Shown here piece after piece: positions 23,240 through 34,775 of a stretch of 64,000 bases of DNA. Source of the stretch: Ophioderma brevispina (lineage: Eukaryota; Echinodermata; Ophiuroidea; Amphilepidida; Ophiodermatidae); contig JAMKCH010078825.1 of NCBI GenBank assembly GCA_023653785.1, positions 1 to 64,000 on the forward strand, in the 5' to 3' direction. Position 1 is the first letter of the stretch. Each line of letters opens with the position of its first letter. The notes under the pieces were generated by a model, which worked only from the letters and a program-made list of their open reading frames with translations, was not told where the DNA came from and ran no database searches. Position numbers and translations under genes: made by a program.

Positions 23240-26200
23240 AAATTGTAATCACAAGACAATACAGCAGACAGGTAAAAATGATCACCTTTGTATGCGCGCC
23301 GTTTTACCCATTCGTCACCCTTGTGGTTTGGCGATACTTAAAATTAATGCATTTACAATGAAGGCCAAAATCATGGAAAGCCTTTGGCATCATAATGTGA
23401 CTTCTGTATATGATGATACAACAAGCATGCGTTTAATTTTGTTCTTCCTAGGTCTTACACAATCATATGAGATCAAATAGAAGACTTTTTGCTCAGCTCA
23501 AATGTCCACACTTGAACACTAGTCATCAACGTAGGGAGAGAGGTCAAATGTCAAATGTCTCGTAATAGTCAAGGCTAATATATAACGTTCTTCAATGGTT
23601 TCAAGACCATTTTTGCTGCTGAATCTGAATTCGATGGGTACCGGACTATTTTTGTCATGACCTACACACCATATATCAAAACATATGACCTCAAATCAGT
23701 TATACTTAAACATTGGGATAAAATTGAACCCAATTCTACACCCCATAAGTTATTTCCTGAACCACCATTACTTGCATTCAAACATTGCTCCTAACATGGC
23801 GGACCTCATCGTTAGGTCAACCCATCCCCCCACCTCCATAACCCATTTAGACATCAAGCGCGGCACATCACTCATGCAGATTTCAATAGGGGTTGATACC
23901 CATTGAACCAACCCAAGCAACTTGACATCGATATAGGATACACTCAACAATACATGGACATCCATGACACATCACTTAATGAAAATGGTTAGGAACTCAT
24001 CCAAATCCTAATCGAGCTTATGAACGAATAAGTTGCTTGTTTGTCTCTGGTTTCAATGATACAATTTGCATCCGTACAATCTCTCTGACTCACATCTGGA
24101 CATTAACGCATATAACTTATGTGAACTTTTTCACCAACTCTCGTATGCAAACTAAATGATAAAATTTCCTACCAATTTAAAACAGATCTAGCAATACCAA
24201 AACCTATGTCTTCTATGGCAAATTTGCATCAAAATAACATAAGTCATATCACATTGTTCACTCATAATATACTCTTGTTTTTTTTTTTCTTATACATATC
24301 GTGCAATCGATGAGTTCGACACAAAATATCCATTATCCGCACGTATGAAACCGGTCTTGCTAGCTACATAGATAATTGAATATCACCGACGTATTCTCTC
24401 AAAATAATGTGAAAGTGATACGATCATCTAGGCCTACACATCGGTAGAGGTTTCATAGAAGTCCCATGGATACAAATGAGGTATTACATCATGGCCTCCA
24501 TCAGTCGCAAGCGACTATGGCGCAAAGCCAGGGCAATTGCTATGGAGATCCGTATGTCGCCCATGCATGCACATGAATCCCCCTCTCCACGCTGAAGACA
24601 AATCCAAAGGAACGTCGAGAAACGATACAGTTTGGTGCCAGCAGCGTCGCAGGAGTTGCCGAACTGGTGCTGAGTAAAGCAGTCAGTCGCCTACGGGACT
24701 CCAACTCCGGATTTATCCTCAGGGTTTTCTCCCCAAGCCTTTCCTGCAATCAGATGAGTCTACAAGGCAGCAGATACTATAAAGTCTGGAACACACGGCC
24801 GTTGAACCTGATGGTTTCTTCCGCCCTTAATGCTGGTATGTTCAGCAGCATGTAGGTCATTTAATGGCCTAAATGACATTACAAATGATTTCATAATTAT
24901 GCTGTGTGATGTTGTGCAGTAGCGCTTGACGGAATGAATGGCAATACCCCGCTTCCATCCATGCGACTTCTATATTAGTAGGGTTATAAACGAGAATCCC
25001 ATTCTAGAAGTTTGAGGAAGAAGGTTTGAAGATGTTTTTTTATAGTTTGAAGAGTGCTGAATCAGAATTTCTGGGTCAATCCTCTGGGAAATGTGGGGAA
25101 CTTGGTAAAATAAGGGGATAAAATTAGTACAGGGGTAAATCTAAAATTTGTTTATTTTTACCGGCAAACACCTATGACGTCACTGAATAGTCCTTAAATG
25201 CCGTCCACACGCATTTATTTTGATTTTTTGTATCAGGTTGATGTGAGGTGTTGTCTTCCTGTGAACTATATATTATAGAGTCAATTTAAACCACTTTATA
25301 TGGCTTAAGTAGTAACCAGCTACAGTAACAGCACTTTTTTGGACAAGTCAATACCCCACTTTAAAATTTTTGGCATCATGGAAATGATTAGGGTCATTGT
25401 CAGAAAGTGTTGTTTTCTAACGTCGAAAAGATGGGTATGGCTGCTTTTCTTCTTGATTTACGCACCCGAGAGCGAATATAATCACTACCATCTTTAATAA
25501 AAACAAAAATACGAGTCTGTGCGCAAAATACGAATGCCACAAATTATTTTCGGTGCTCCCGAAATATCACACAGGTTCTTATCCGAACAATTTGCCATTT
25601 TATGTTTATTAGCTAAACATGCCTATTTGCGGCGGCCATCTTGGACGCCTAGATGTTTAAGTCCCCTTCAGGAAGTTAACAACTTTATACCGTGTAATCG
25701 TGAATGAAATTTCTATCTGTAATGAAATTATAATGGCGGTTTTCCATAAAGCAATGGCGGCCATTTTGAAATGGGTAGGACAGGCTAAAGTGCAGCGTTT
25801 CGGGTGGAAACAAACCTATTCCTAGTCAGGGGGACACCACCTTCAAGGTGATATATGGGAAAATTAATCACCAATTAGGTGCAACCAACCGACAATCTGG
25901 TGATGGCAGCTCCTGGACTATGGATGACTAAAACTGTCCAGAAACAGAGAGATATTTAGACTATCAGTGATCGTTTTTTTTAGGGGCTTAGTAAGTGTCC
26001 TACATCTATCGATTACTCTTGTTACCTCGTAATATATAAGCTGGCCTGATTGATTTACAGGGATATACCCAAACATTGCAGTTCTGGTTTAGATATCAAT
26101 TATAGCTTTAGCTATATGTATCGGAAGTCAGTCTTGACCATGAAATGCAAAATGGCAGCAATTTCAGGTTTCAAGGTCAAGACTAACATTTGTACTATTA

Positions 26201-26765
26201 AAAGTTACAAAATTGAATTTGTCATGCACGAAAACATATAATTAGACACTTACATCTTTAAAATCGGTTAATATTAACAATTTGACCTTGACTGAAAGTG
26301 CATTGACCCTTGGACATTTTTTGCCATAGCGTCCTCATTTGAAGTCGGATCTATAACAAACTATATTTTTTTTTAGATTCCGGATGATAGGGCGAGTAAT
26401 TTGACATGCACATTAATTCAATTGCGACAGTTATCAATTTTTACCCCTATGTTAACTTTATTTCCCCTTCCCTAAAATGCCGGAACATTGAAGCGGCAAG
26501 CCCAAGTCAAAAACCTTCAACATGGATCAGAGAACCCCAAGACGCCTTCAAATCTTTGTCTCCAGAGTTTGGTCACGGGATCTACAGGCTGGTCTGCTAC
26601 TAGCACTTTTTAGAGATATTTTTTTCTACGAAATACATGTACGACATTTGTATTTTTTGGTGAATAATTTGATATTGCATTTGTCATTATATGTTGATAT
26701 TTTGTTCATCGTATATTAGTAATGGACAAGATCTGAGTACATCGAGGTGAAAATACGCTACTTAC
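23240..26765. other. Intron sequence; GC-richer block at 24.47-24.85 kb
   Basis: This is mostly AT-rich intron between the second CUB and second LDLa exons. A clearly GC-richer block at about 24470-24850 carries overlapping open frames on both strands and looks like a dispersed repeat, but I do not recognise it. Around 25700-25800 there are GGCGGCCATTTTG-type sequences like those of the repeat family at 54-56 and 63-64 kb. Confidence 0.4.
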
Positions 26766-27125
26766 CAATGTTCTGGTATTGAAAGACGCCCACTTTAAAC
26801 CCTACATACTCCTGCCTGTATCGGTAATTTTCAAGGGTAATCCACATGCTGTCACTGAATGAAGTGATAATTGCAGGAACAACAAAAGCTGCTCTTCTAA
26901 ACAAAAGAACACTGGACTCATTTGAAGGATCCAAACCGTCTCCGAACTTAACAGTGCTTGAAGTTATTGAGGGCTCATAGAATTCTACCGCTATGCGTGA
27001 CTGCGGCGAAGATTGTACAAACCAAAAACATGCGATATCTTTAATGGTTTCTTTAGGATAACCCGGTGACGATAACTCATGCACAGCTCCGTCGGAAATA
27101 TTCAAACTGAAGTGCCTGCAAGGGG
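26766..27125 (-). CDS. CUB domain exon (second visible)
   Basis: The exon is 360 bp, 120 codons, with acceptor TACTTTTAG, donor GTAAGT and phase-1 junctions on both sides. It opens with PCRHFSLNIS and LSSPGYPK, the typical S-P-x-Y-P of CUB domains. Then come the second Cys and Trp in CFWFVQSS, an I-x-V-E-F strand, and a closing strand around EYVGFKVGVFQY that matches the usual G-F-x-x-x-Y ending. The reading frame is intact. It lies about 10.7 kb downstream of the first LDLa exon. That intron holds the whole Gmr1-like LTR element, inserted in the opposite orientation. The partner LDLa exon is about 4 kb further along. Confidence 0.82.
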
Positions 27126-27149
27126 CTAAAAGTACCAAAAGAAGATTGG

Positions 27150-27290
27150 TAATTGGTATGTGGTGTGTGTGTCTGTATGTGTGTTGTGTGTGGTGGTGTT
27201 TGTGTGTGTGTTAATTCGTGTATACGCTCGCCGCGCGCCGTGTGTGGTGTGCGTGTATGTGTGTGCGTTGTGTGTGGTAATATTTCAATT
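27150..27290. repeat. (TG)n-rich microsatellite
   Basis: Imperfect TGTG/GTGTGT tract next to the second CUB exon's acceptor. The Val-Cys repeat frames in it are artefacts. Confidence 0.9.
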
Positions 27291-27799
27291 ATTTACTTAT
27301 GTTCTTTCGTGTTGTATTTTTTGCATACATACCGCAGTGCATTTCAATCAAAGCAATCTCACAATCATTGATTCCATTGCATAGGAAGGTTTATGTCTAC
27401 ACATAGCCTGTGGTACACATGAAATCACTATTGCATCACACGGAGCTGTATAAAAGGAAACAAACAATACCTTTGTTACTACAGCTGTCTCAAATAGTCC
27501 AAGTGAACAGCGCCTCTTCGGAAATTATAAATACTGTTTTGACATGATGCTTTTCATAACGTCAAGGGCGTGGCCTAAGCTTTCAAATGCGTTTTTACTG
27601 CGAGATAGTTTATTTAACATTCCAAATGTAAAAAAGGTGATTCTTTCTGTACGTCCCAGTGTCTCTTTAAGAGTGTGGGAGAAACATCACCGACTGTCCA
27701 AGTAGATAAAAGCCAAAAAGGAGTACAGTCATAATCAAAACGCTCTTTTCATTTCAGAGCTACTACAAACTTCCAAACAGATCAATTGATATTGGAAAT
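27291..27799. other. Intron sequence upstream of LTR element
   Basis: AT-rich sequence without a recognised feature. It ends at the TG start of the 5' LTR. Confidence 0.5.
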
Positions 27800-28793
27800 T
27801 GTCCTGATAGGTTCTACACTTTAATAATATATTGTGGCTTGCCTTTTAAAAATAAGCAATCCCTGGTCATTCATCCTGGTCAGCCAGGCATTAATGTGGT
27901 GTTACGTATGTCAGTTGCAGGAGCTATGCATTGTGCTGACACTGCTAATCCTCACAGGGGCCAACTGTCGACTGTGTTAGGGTGCCACACTTACGGTTAT
28001 CAGAGGATCAACATCTCCTTCATTTTGCAAATGCTCTATCTTGGTGGTTGACTGTTCCACAGAGGAGGGTAAAATAGGCTACTACCATGACTGGGCTCTT
28101 ACAGGTTTGCTAAAGCATAGTTAGGAAAGGAATCCAGCCCGTGTTCATTTTGGCATAAACGAGCACAAGAATCCACAAGGTTGTATTAAAGCCGACGCCT
28201 GTCACCGACTATTCATGTGTTGAACACCACCCAAGGTCTCCAAAGAAGAATCTCGTCCGTATAACTTTGGATCCTCATCTGGACTTAATATCAACGCCGT
28301 TTTCATGACCGGAGACTACATTAACCATATGGTTTCATTTCTTGGGTTTCGACAAGGCTTGATTGTAAGCCCTCTTTTCAAGCCGGCAAGATTACCATCT
28401 CCTCATGACTAATGAACTTCTTTTCCTGTCCACCAGACCAGTGCCGCCGAATATCCTTTACGGAGGCACAAGGGTTTTTTATTTTAATATTAATGAGTAC
28501 TCAAATTAATTGTATGTACATAGATTGTACTTATGTCGCGCATGAGTACTGGAAGAGAGATGTGTTAGAGTAATAATCTTGTCTCATGGTGCGAAGTTAC
28601 ATAAAACCTCCCTCTACCCAGACTACCCTCCAACACAAAATTAAATAGATCTAATTATTAAGTACACCATGCGAATAAAATACCGGAGAAATAGATCTGG
28701 TGTACATTGGTTTATTCGTTATACCAGTGTGATTTATTTTGCAGCTAAGTGACTTGTATTTGTCTGGCTAGCATCTTCAGGTTCGTACGTACA
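27800..28793 (+). repeat. 5' LTR
   Basis: It begins TGTCCTGATAGGTTC and ends ...GTACA three bases before the primer-binding site. It aligns with 33721-34775 throughout, for example GGTCATTCATCCTGG, CTACTACCATGACTGGG, CACCCAAGGTCTCCAAAGAA and CAGCTAAGTGACTTGTATTT. The boundary was set from the co-alignment of both LTR starts. Confidence 0.85.
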
Positions 28794-28796
28794 TTG

Positions 28797-28811
28797 TGGG
28801 GGCTCGTCCGG
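28797..28811 (+). promoter_or_regulatory. Primer-binding site, tRNA-Pro type
   Basis: TGGGGGCTCGTCCGG lies three bases after the 5' LTR. It is complementary to the 3' end of tRNA-Pro, as in murine gammaretroviruses. Fifteen bases match before divergence. It marks where minus-strand DNA synthesis would be primed. Confidence 0.85.
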
Positions 28812-28989
28812 TGAGTTAAAAAAACATTTAAATCAACCAGTTTCTGGTTAGCATTAAGTCACAGTGACGAATATTCTTCATGGTTTTCAACATTGGTGGA
28901 ATTGATCGGTGTCGACAGTTATGGCTTATTTGTAGTTCTGTTTGTTTTGTTTTTTTTTTACTTTGTTTCATTCCAATTTCCTAATTATG

Positions 28990-29925
28990 GATATTGCCGC
29001 CCTTACTGCCTAGGTGAAAGATTAGGGTCCATAAGGGGGAGGCCCTGCAAGCGTTGTAAAACAGGGCGTATCGCGCTAGCATGTTCTTATGAACAAAGTG
29101 AGGCCTGCAATTGCAATATGAAATTGAGGAATTAAAACAAGAAAATGCTGCAAAGGGCAAAGATGCTCAAGAACCGAACTGTTCAGAAAAAGGCCCCTGT
29201 CCCTAAATTGCCCGAGTTTAGTGAAGGGACAATGATATGAATGCCTACCTTCAGAGTCGAGAGGGTCATGCACCGTCTAATAAATGGAAACCTGAGATTT
29301 GGTCTCTATATCTCAGTGCCCTTCTACACGGCAAGCCCCGGAACATCTGCAGCATGCCATGCTTTGCATGTAGGGTTTTATTCAGTTCCTGCAACCACAA
29401 TGGCAATTGTTTGAAAACATATCACCTCACCTGAAGGTGGTTTTAGTGTAAATTTCGGAATGCTAAACCTGAACAAGGCGAAAATGCACATCATTTGCAT
29501 GCTAGTGCTCCGCATAACTAGATCGTTGTGATTGATTTTCAACAACTACCACAGAGTTACAGGATTGGTTGATTTCTTGATGCGTGAGCCTTGAACCATG
29601 TACTCACTCTGAAAATGTTCTTTATATTTATTATTCAAGACGCAAAAAGCTAAACCTAAATATGACTAAATGTGCAGAACAGTACTTCGAAGCAAGGGGT
29701 ACTTGGGGTGTCGTATCAGGTTCGTTGTCAAAGGAAGGCTCACCTAAAGTAATCAGTCATGTGCAAAGCAACTAAAACTCCCCTAAGCTCAATCATGGTG
29801 CTAACACTAGTTCTGGACAAACTAAAACTGAGAGAAGACCTTTGATAAGGTGCTTCATTTGTGGGATAAGACGGGCACAAAGCTTGCCTACGACCGTCCA
29901 AAAGTAACTTAAGGGGCAAGCCAGT
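28990..29925 (+). pseudogene. Gag remnant, SCAN-like capsid and zinc knuckle
   Basis: Fragments in several frames give PKLPEFSEG, AYLQ followed by RVMH (28.99-29.28 kb), KWKPEIWSLYLSALLHGK (29.28-29.33 kb), then SLEPCTH (29.59 kb) and CAEQYFEARG (29.67-29.70 kb). The series 'A-Y-L-x-R-F-E', 'W....LS.LL.G', 'A-x-Q-Y-L-x-A' is that of Gmr1-type Gag capsids, from which the vertebrate SCAN domain is thought to derive. A degenerate CCHC knuckle starts CFICG near 29852. At least five frameshifts or stops are present. In a working element this would form the particle shell. Confidence 0.65.
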
Positions 29926-30199
29926 CTACCACAGATGATTCATCAGTGCATCCAAGGTCTAGAAACCGTAGTAACAGGTAAAAAACAAAACCATTGCTCA
30001 GCCTGAAAAGTGTTCCTGAAGTTGGTAAGCCATCTAAATGTACTGCTTGCACTTGTGCTACATGTACTAAGTCCAGACTGAAAAGTACCGCTTTTAAAAT
30101 GGTATAGAATGTTCAAGAGATACATTGGACACTTCCAAGGGGATGTTACTAGTCGTGTGGTCACAGCCTTCCGGTCTAAGTGCTGCCTGTAGTCCACAA

Positions 30200-30480
30200 A
30201 GGGGGTTCAGAAAATGCCCGTAAACTGTGGAAGATTGGTAATTGTAAAGTCAGTGTCCTTCGTCAGTGGGTTTGTTACGTCGTAGCTTGGTTTCAGAGTA
30301 TCATTTTATCGGGTGGAGTAAAACTTGCATGGGATTGATGGAAACACATAAGGAAAGTTCCTGTCGCCCTATGTAGATGTAGATACCCCATATCTAACCG
30401 GAACAGTGAGCGCTTTATGTATGGACAACCCTTTGAGATGATGATTTTGGGTAATGTGTCGGTGTCATAGATCCGTTCTA
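30200..30480 (+). pseudogene. Retropepsin-like protease remnant
   Basis: The readable C-terminal half shows RKVPVA, VDVDTPYLTGTVSALCM, DNPL and ILGNV, matching the strand pattern and the hydrophobic I/L-L-G-N motif of retroviral-type aspartic proteases. The catalytic D-T/S-G is not legible in any frame. It sits between Gag and integrase as expected for a Gag-Pro-Pol order. The assignment rests on position plus the C-terminal motif. Confidence 0.5.
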
Positions 30481-30649
30481 ATCAAACGGACTGGAAACAT
30501 AGTTGTCAAGAAGATGCAAGTACAGAGTTGGAGAGTGACGTTACCGTGTCGTCCAACCAGAAGTCATAAGACGGCTCAGAGAAGCCAATGAAGAAGCTGA
30601 GAAGTTGCCAAGTTTGTAACCCTAGGTCAACTGCAACAAGCCCAACAGC

Positions 30650-31880
30650 TTGACCCTACTTTCAAACAAAAATTCGCGTGAAGTTACGAAGTCTGGTGCA
30701 GTAAATATAACTCCGTGTGACGGTCCTCAAAGTATTGTTTGTATGGACGGTATTCTTTACAGAGATTATCAATCCCCTTCTGTTAACTTCGGTGATTATT
30801 CATCAGGTTTTTCCCCCGGCATACCGTCTTCAATGTCATGAACTTTATCCCATGAATCTCGTCTCTGGGTGGTCATGCAGGTATACGTAGACTGCTTCCA
30901 GACTTGAATCACTTTTTCTGGCCAGGGGTCCAGGCCTGACATTACTAGATTCCTGCAGATCAGGGTGGATAATATTTAAATAACCATCCCCAAATGTCGT
31001 GTTGGTAAAGTTCCCCTTGGGTAACATGCCAGTTTTTTATAGATGTTCCTTTCATAGCCATGGATATAGTGGCACCAATTTCGCCATCTACTGAGCGTGG
31101 ACATAGGTTCATCCTGACTGTGGTTGGATTATGCCACGCGCTCCCATAAGCTGTGCCACTTCGCCATATTGATGTCCATCCCTGTGTCGCTGAAGCACTT
31201 ATGAGCATCTACTCTAGGGTTGGCTTTCCCCGAGAATTTTTGTCGGATAAGGGGTAAGACCAGTTCCGTTCTGAGGTCTGACTGAATTAATAGACTTCTT
31301 TCTAATCCGTCCACTCACGACTACCGCTTGGCATCCCCAGGTGCAATGGACTTTGTGAGCGCTTTAACGCTGTTCTAAAGTCAGATGCTCCGCAAGATGT
31401 GCGAGGAACGTCCCGCGTGGACTGGGGACAGATACATCGATGCCCTACTCTTTGCCTACATGAAACTTCTCATTCAATCATCGCTTTTCACCTTTCGAGC
31501 TGCTCTACGGTCTATCGGTTAGAGGTCCTCTCGACATGTTAAAGGAGTTTGGTGGACTCGGCAAGGTCTAAGAGCCTGAAGCCAAGTCCACATATATGAA
31601 CTATGATGTCTTGGACTTTAGAGATCATCTTGAAAAGACATGTGAAGTTGCTAAAGAAGAAATGCTGAACTCTCAGGGCAAATACAAAGATGTAGTTATA
31701 CTAAATCAAGATCATTCAAGGTAGGAGATGAGGTGCTGCTGCTGGTTGCCTACTGACCACAACGACTTCGCTTACATTGGAAAGGTCCCAATTCCTGTCG
31801 TGTACAAATTGTCCACTGGATTAAAGATGATTAGGTACCAAGGTCAACATTCCATTCCAATCTTCTGAAAAGATACTACC
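30650..31880 (+). pseudogene. Integrase remnant (upstream of RT)
   Basis: The zinc-binding domain is visible at 30.85-30.97 kb: LGGHAGIRR, then LNHFFWPGVQ, with the CxxC only partly legible. The catalytic core follows: first Asp in AMDIVAPISPSTERGHR (GAT at 31063-31065), FILTVVGL where the second Asp-containing V-V-D is Gly, RVGFPREFLSDKG with an Asp (31246-31248), and NGLCERFNAVLK with the catalytic Glu (31357-31359). A C-terminal segment near 31710-31870 holds the GDEVLLL-like region and a LLKRYYR-like end. It lies before the reverse transcriptase, unlike standard gypsy elements. Several frameshifts and stops make it non-functional. Confidence 0.8.
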
Positions 31881-31999
31881 GCAGAGATTAACCAAAGGAT
31901 GTAATGAGCTCATGTCTTGGAGGTGGCTTTTACCTACTGCATTTTTATTGAGTGGTTAGACAATATAGATGGTAGTGGCAGGTGGGATCACTGGGTAAA

Positions 32000-32870
32000 T
32001 TATGTCTAATGTAACACCTCTTCAGCCCCTACATTCAAGCAAGGAGACTATCACCACTGAATGCTGAGCCGATCCCTACACTCATAAATTTTGCCAAGAT
32101 TGGGAATGCACGCTATTTTTCCAAGTTGGATTTAAGCAAAGGTTCTGGCAAGTCCCTCTTACTGATGATTCAAAGCCTTTAAAGACCCCCACTATCAGTG
32201 ATTGCTAAATCAAGCAAATCGAAAAACATTTAAAAAATCAGATGTTTTGCATGTCTGTAGTCGTAAACACAACTTACAGGTATTCCTAAATACCCTGCCC
32301 AAAGGATAAGACCAGAAGCCAACCACTACCTTAATATGGACAGAATCGGAGATTTTAAGTCATTAAGTGTCCGAACGGACCAATTACTAAAACACGTATT
32401 GAATGGAGAATCAAATCTTGGAACCACTGCCATTTTCTTCCTTTTCTGTCAATTCCACAGCTGGAAAAGGTTACAATTATGAGAATTTAACAGACTTATC
32501 CTTCACTTTGAGCTATTCTGCAAATTCAAAATAATTTTTCAAATCACTGAAGTGTCTTTAACAGCTTTTATAGCTCCAGATGACGCTTGTATCAAAAAAA
32601 AGTTTTTTCCCCAGGAAGATGCCATTTGGATTGGTGAATGCTGGTCAAAGACTTTTTACATACAAGAATCAATGATAAGCTATTAAAAATCTCTGCCCGA
32701 TGTAAACAATTTACAATCGACGACCTCTTGGTACACACACTACTTGGGAAGATCACCTGCTCAAATGAATCAACTATTGAAGAGCTTACGAGACGCTCAT
32801 CTAACTGAACATGCCAAACCTTCCAATGTTTCTTTGATATGAGAAAGTGAGTTCTAGGTCCAAAGGTGGG
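32000..32870 (+). pseudogene. Reverse transcriptase remnant, split by a MITE
   Basis: Motifs of gypsy-type RT in order are PLNAEPIPTLINFAKIG, YFSKLDLSKG (catalytic Asp), WQ-VPLTDDSK (32.09-32.18 kb), then after a 371-bp insertion TAFIAPDDA and MPFGLVNAG (32.56-32.64 kb), and TIDDLLVHT with the Asp-Asp pair at 32719-32724. The Tyr of the usual Y-x-D-D is Thr here. The thumb region EFLG..VG lies near 32850. Frameshifts are frequent. Confidence 0.85.
32177..32563. mobile_element. hAT-like MITE inside RT
   Basis: An insert at 32185-32555 (371 bp) is flanked by CTTTAAAG (32177-32184) and CTTTAACA (32556-32563), an 8-bp target duplication with two changes. Its ends are inverted: CACTATCAGTGATT at the left pairs with AATCACTGAAGTG at the right. 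Removing it brings the RT motifs DSKP and TAFIAP next to each other in frame, which independently confirms the boundaries. No coding sequence inside. Confidence 0.75.
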
Positions 32871-33129
32871 GAAATGGGTTTACCACACACCTAATCATCC
32901 TGATAAACTCCCGGACAGTCAGATTCTCCTAGACCAGAACCAAAACGCATTGAAGTCAATTCTTGGGTCAGGCAGTTTCTCTAAAGACAGTATATCCCAA
33001 ATTTTGGAGGTATATTTGCACTTATCTAGACACCCAAGCTGGAGAACCAAATAAAGATCAGATGGGAGATGGAACAAAATGGACTCCTTAAGAAGTTGAA
33101 GAGTATGCTGGTGAAATCTCCTATCCCTT

Positions 33130-33470
33130 ACATTTGCCAGACTTTAGCCTCAATTTATCTTGCGTACAGACGCCAGTGAGGTTGCTGTAGGCGCAGGTCC
33201 CTGCTACAAAGACTTTGGGCGTAGTCAGTTTCCCCATTGCTTACCTTAGCAAAACTCAACAAACACAGGTGCTGATTCATTACTGGAGAAAGAATGCTTT
33301 GCTGTGGTATGGGCTGTCCTTAAGCTCGGAGACTTATCTATACGGACGAGAGTTTATCTTGAAGACAGTCATCAACCACTCCTATGCCGTGAAACGCTCC
33401 AATTTGCCAATGGTCGCATTATGCGATGGGCTTTGTCCCTGCAACCCTCAGATTCAGGATAGTAGATAGC
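33130..33470 (+). pseudogene. RNase H remnant
   Basis: The start TDASEVAVGA is legible near 33165-33190 with the first catalytic Asp. SFPIAYLSKT (about 33225-33255) matches the 'P-I-A-Y-x-S-K-x-L' segment of gypsy-type RNase H. ALLWYGL and GREFILKT..NHSY follow. It ends about 240 bp before the 3' LTR. No integrase follows, which fixes the unusual domain order. Confidence 0.75.
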
Positions 33471-33706
33471 GGCCATCAAAGGTAGCGACAACATATGAGC
33501 GTACTACACTGGAGTAGGATTTTGAAAACATGTAGTTCAGGTAATATTTATTTCATGACTTATTTATGATAGTCAATAGATATTTTAGCCAAGTGTTCTA
33601 TGGAGGACATAAATTCAAGCTATAATATATACTGTGAATCCACTTATTTTAGGTGGTATATAAACATATCTTTGGTTAGTAAAATTGTCTGTAATACAAA
33701 TTTACT

Positions 33707-33720
33707 TAAGGGGACAGAAA
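33707..33720 (+). promoter_or_regulatory. Polypurine tract
   Basis: AAGGGGACAGAAA lies directly before the TG start of the 3' LTR, the standard place for the plus-strand primer of LTR elements. Confidence 0.75.
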
Positions 33721-34775
33721 TGTATCCATGAGTAGGTTATACCACCTTTCAAATATGTGTTGGAGCTTGCTTTAAAATAAAAGCAAGTCCTGGTCATTCA
33801 TCCTGGCCAGCCAAGGCATATGTGGTGTTATCCTTGGTATGTCAGTGGCAGGAGCTAATGCATTGTGCTGACCACTGCATCCCTTTTGTTTGGTATGCAC
33901 AATGGAAGTATGTCGAGTAGCAATCCCACAATGCCACGTAAAGACGGTGTTAGGGTACACAAACTTACTGGTTATCAGAGTAGAAACATCTCCTTCATTT
34001 TGGCTCATTGACAAAAGCCTATCTGGGGTGTTGAACGTTTCCATAGGGTAAAATAGGCTACTACCATGACTGGGATCTACAAGTTTGCTAAAGCAAATAG
34101 TTAGGAAAGGAATACGCCCTTTTTTCACTTTGCATACACGACGCAAACAAGAACCACAATGTGGTATTAAGCCGACGCCTGTCACCGGACGATTCCATGT
34201 GTTGAACACCACCCAAGGTCTCCAAAGAAGAATCTCGTCCGTATATTTGGACCTATCTTGACTTAATACCAACCCGTTTCAAGTGCGGAGACTACTTTAC
34301 CATATGTTCATCCTTTCTTGGTGTCGACCGGCCTGTGATTGGGAAGCCCTCTTTTCCAGCCGGCAAGATGACCATCTCCTCATGAACTGAATGAACTTTC
34401 TGTCCACCCAGGCCAGGCCGCCTGATATCCTTTACTGAGTGCACGTTGTTTTTTTTTAATACATATTATGAGTCCTCAAATTAAATTTGTATGTACTTGA
34501 TTTTCATTATGTCCGTCGCATGGAACTGGACGAGAGATGTTTTAGAGTAATAATCTTGGTTCAATGTGCGAAGCTTCCTAAAACATCCCTCTACCCACTA
34601 CCCTCCGACACAAATAAAAAAAAAATTAAATAGATCTAATTATAACTACACAGGAATAAAATACTGGGAAATAATCTTGGTGTACATGTGGGTTTAATTC
34701 GTTCTACCATGTCTTTATTTTTGCAGCTAAGTGACTTGTATTTGTCTGGCTAGCATTTTCAGTTATCCGTGGACA
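33721..34775 (+). repeat. 3' LTR
   Basis: It starts TGTATCCATGAG, ends ...GTGGACA, and is collinear with the 5' LTR. It is about 60 bp longer because of scattered indels. Identity is clearly below that of a recent insertion, although indels outnumber substitutions by eye. Confidence 0.82.

Larger units (their letters stand above)
27800..34775 (+). mobile_element. Gmr1-like LTR retrotransposon (Ty3/gypsy-related)
   Basis: This is a 7.0-kb element in the intron between the first LDLa and second CUB exons, opposite to the host gene. It has two LTRs of about 1 kb, a tRNA-Pro-type primer-binding site and a polypurine tract. The decayed polyprotein runs gag, protease, integrase (30.65-31.88 kb), reverse transcriptase (32.0-32.87 kb), RNase H (33.13-33.47 kb). 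Only 250 bp separate RNase H from the 3' LTR, so there is no downstream integrase. Ty3/gypsy-type protein motifs with a copia-like order define the Gmr1 group. The LTRs differ mainly by small indels. Flanking bases GAAAT and GTAAG are not a clean duplication. All frames are broken, so the copy is not competent. Confidence 0.85.

Noticed and set aside
24470..24850. GC-richer block as a coding exon
   Set aside because: Open frames overlap on both strands and lack splice signals or a domain; more likely an unidentified dispersed repeat.
27153..27384. Cys/Val-rich frames
   Set aside because: Artefacts of the (TG)n microsatellite.
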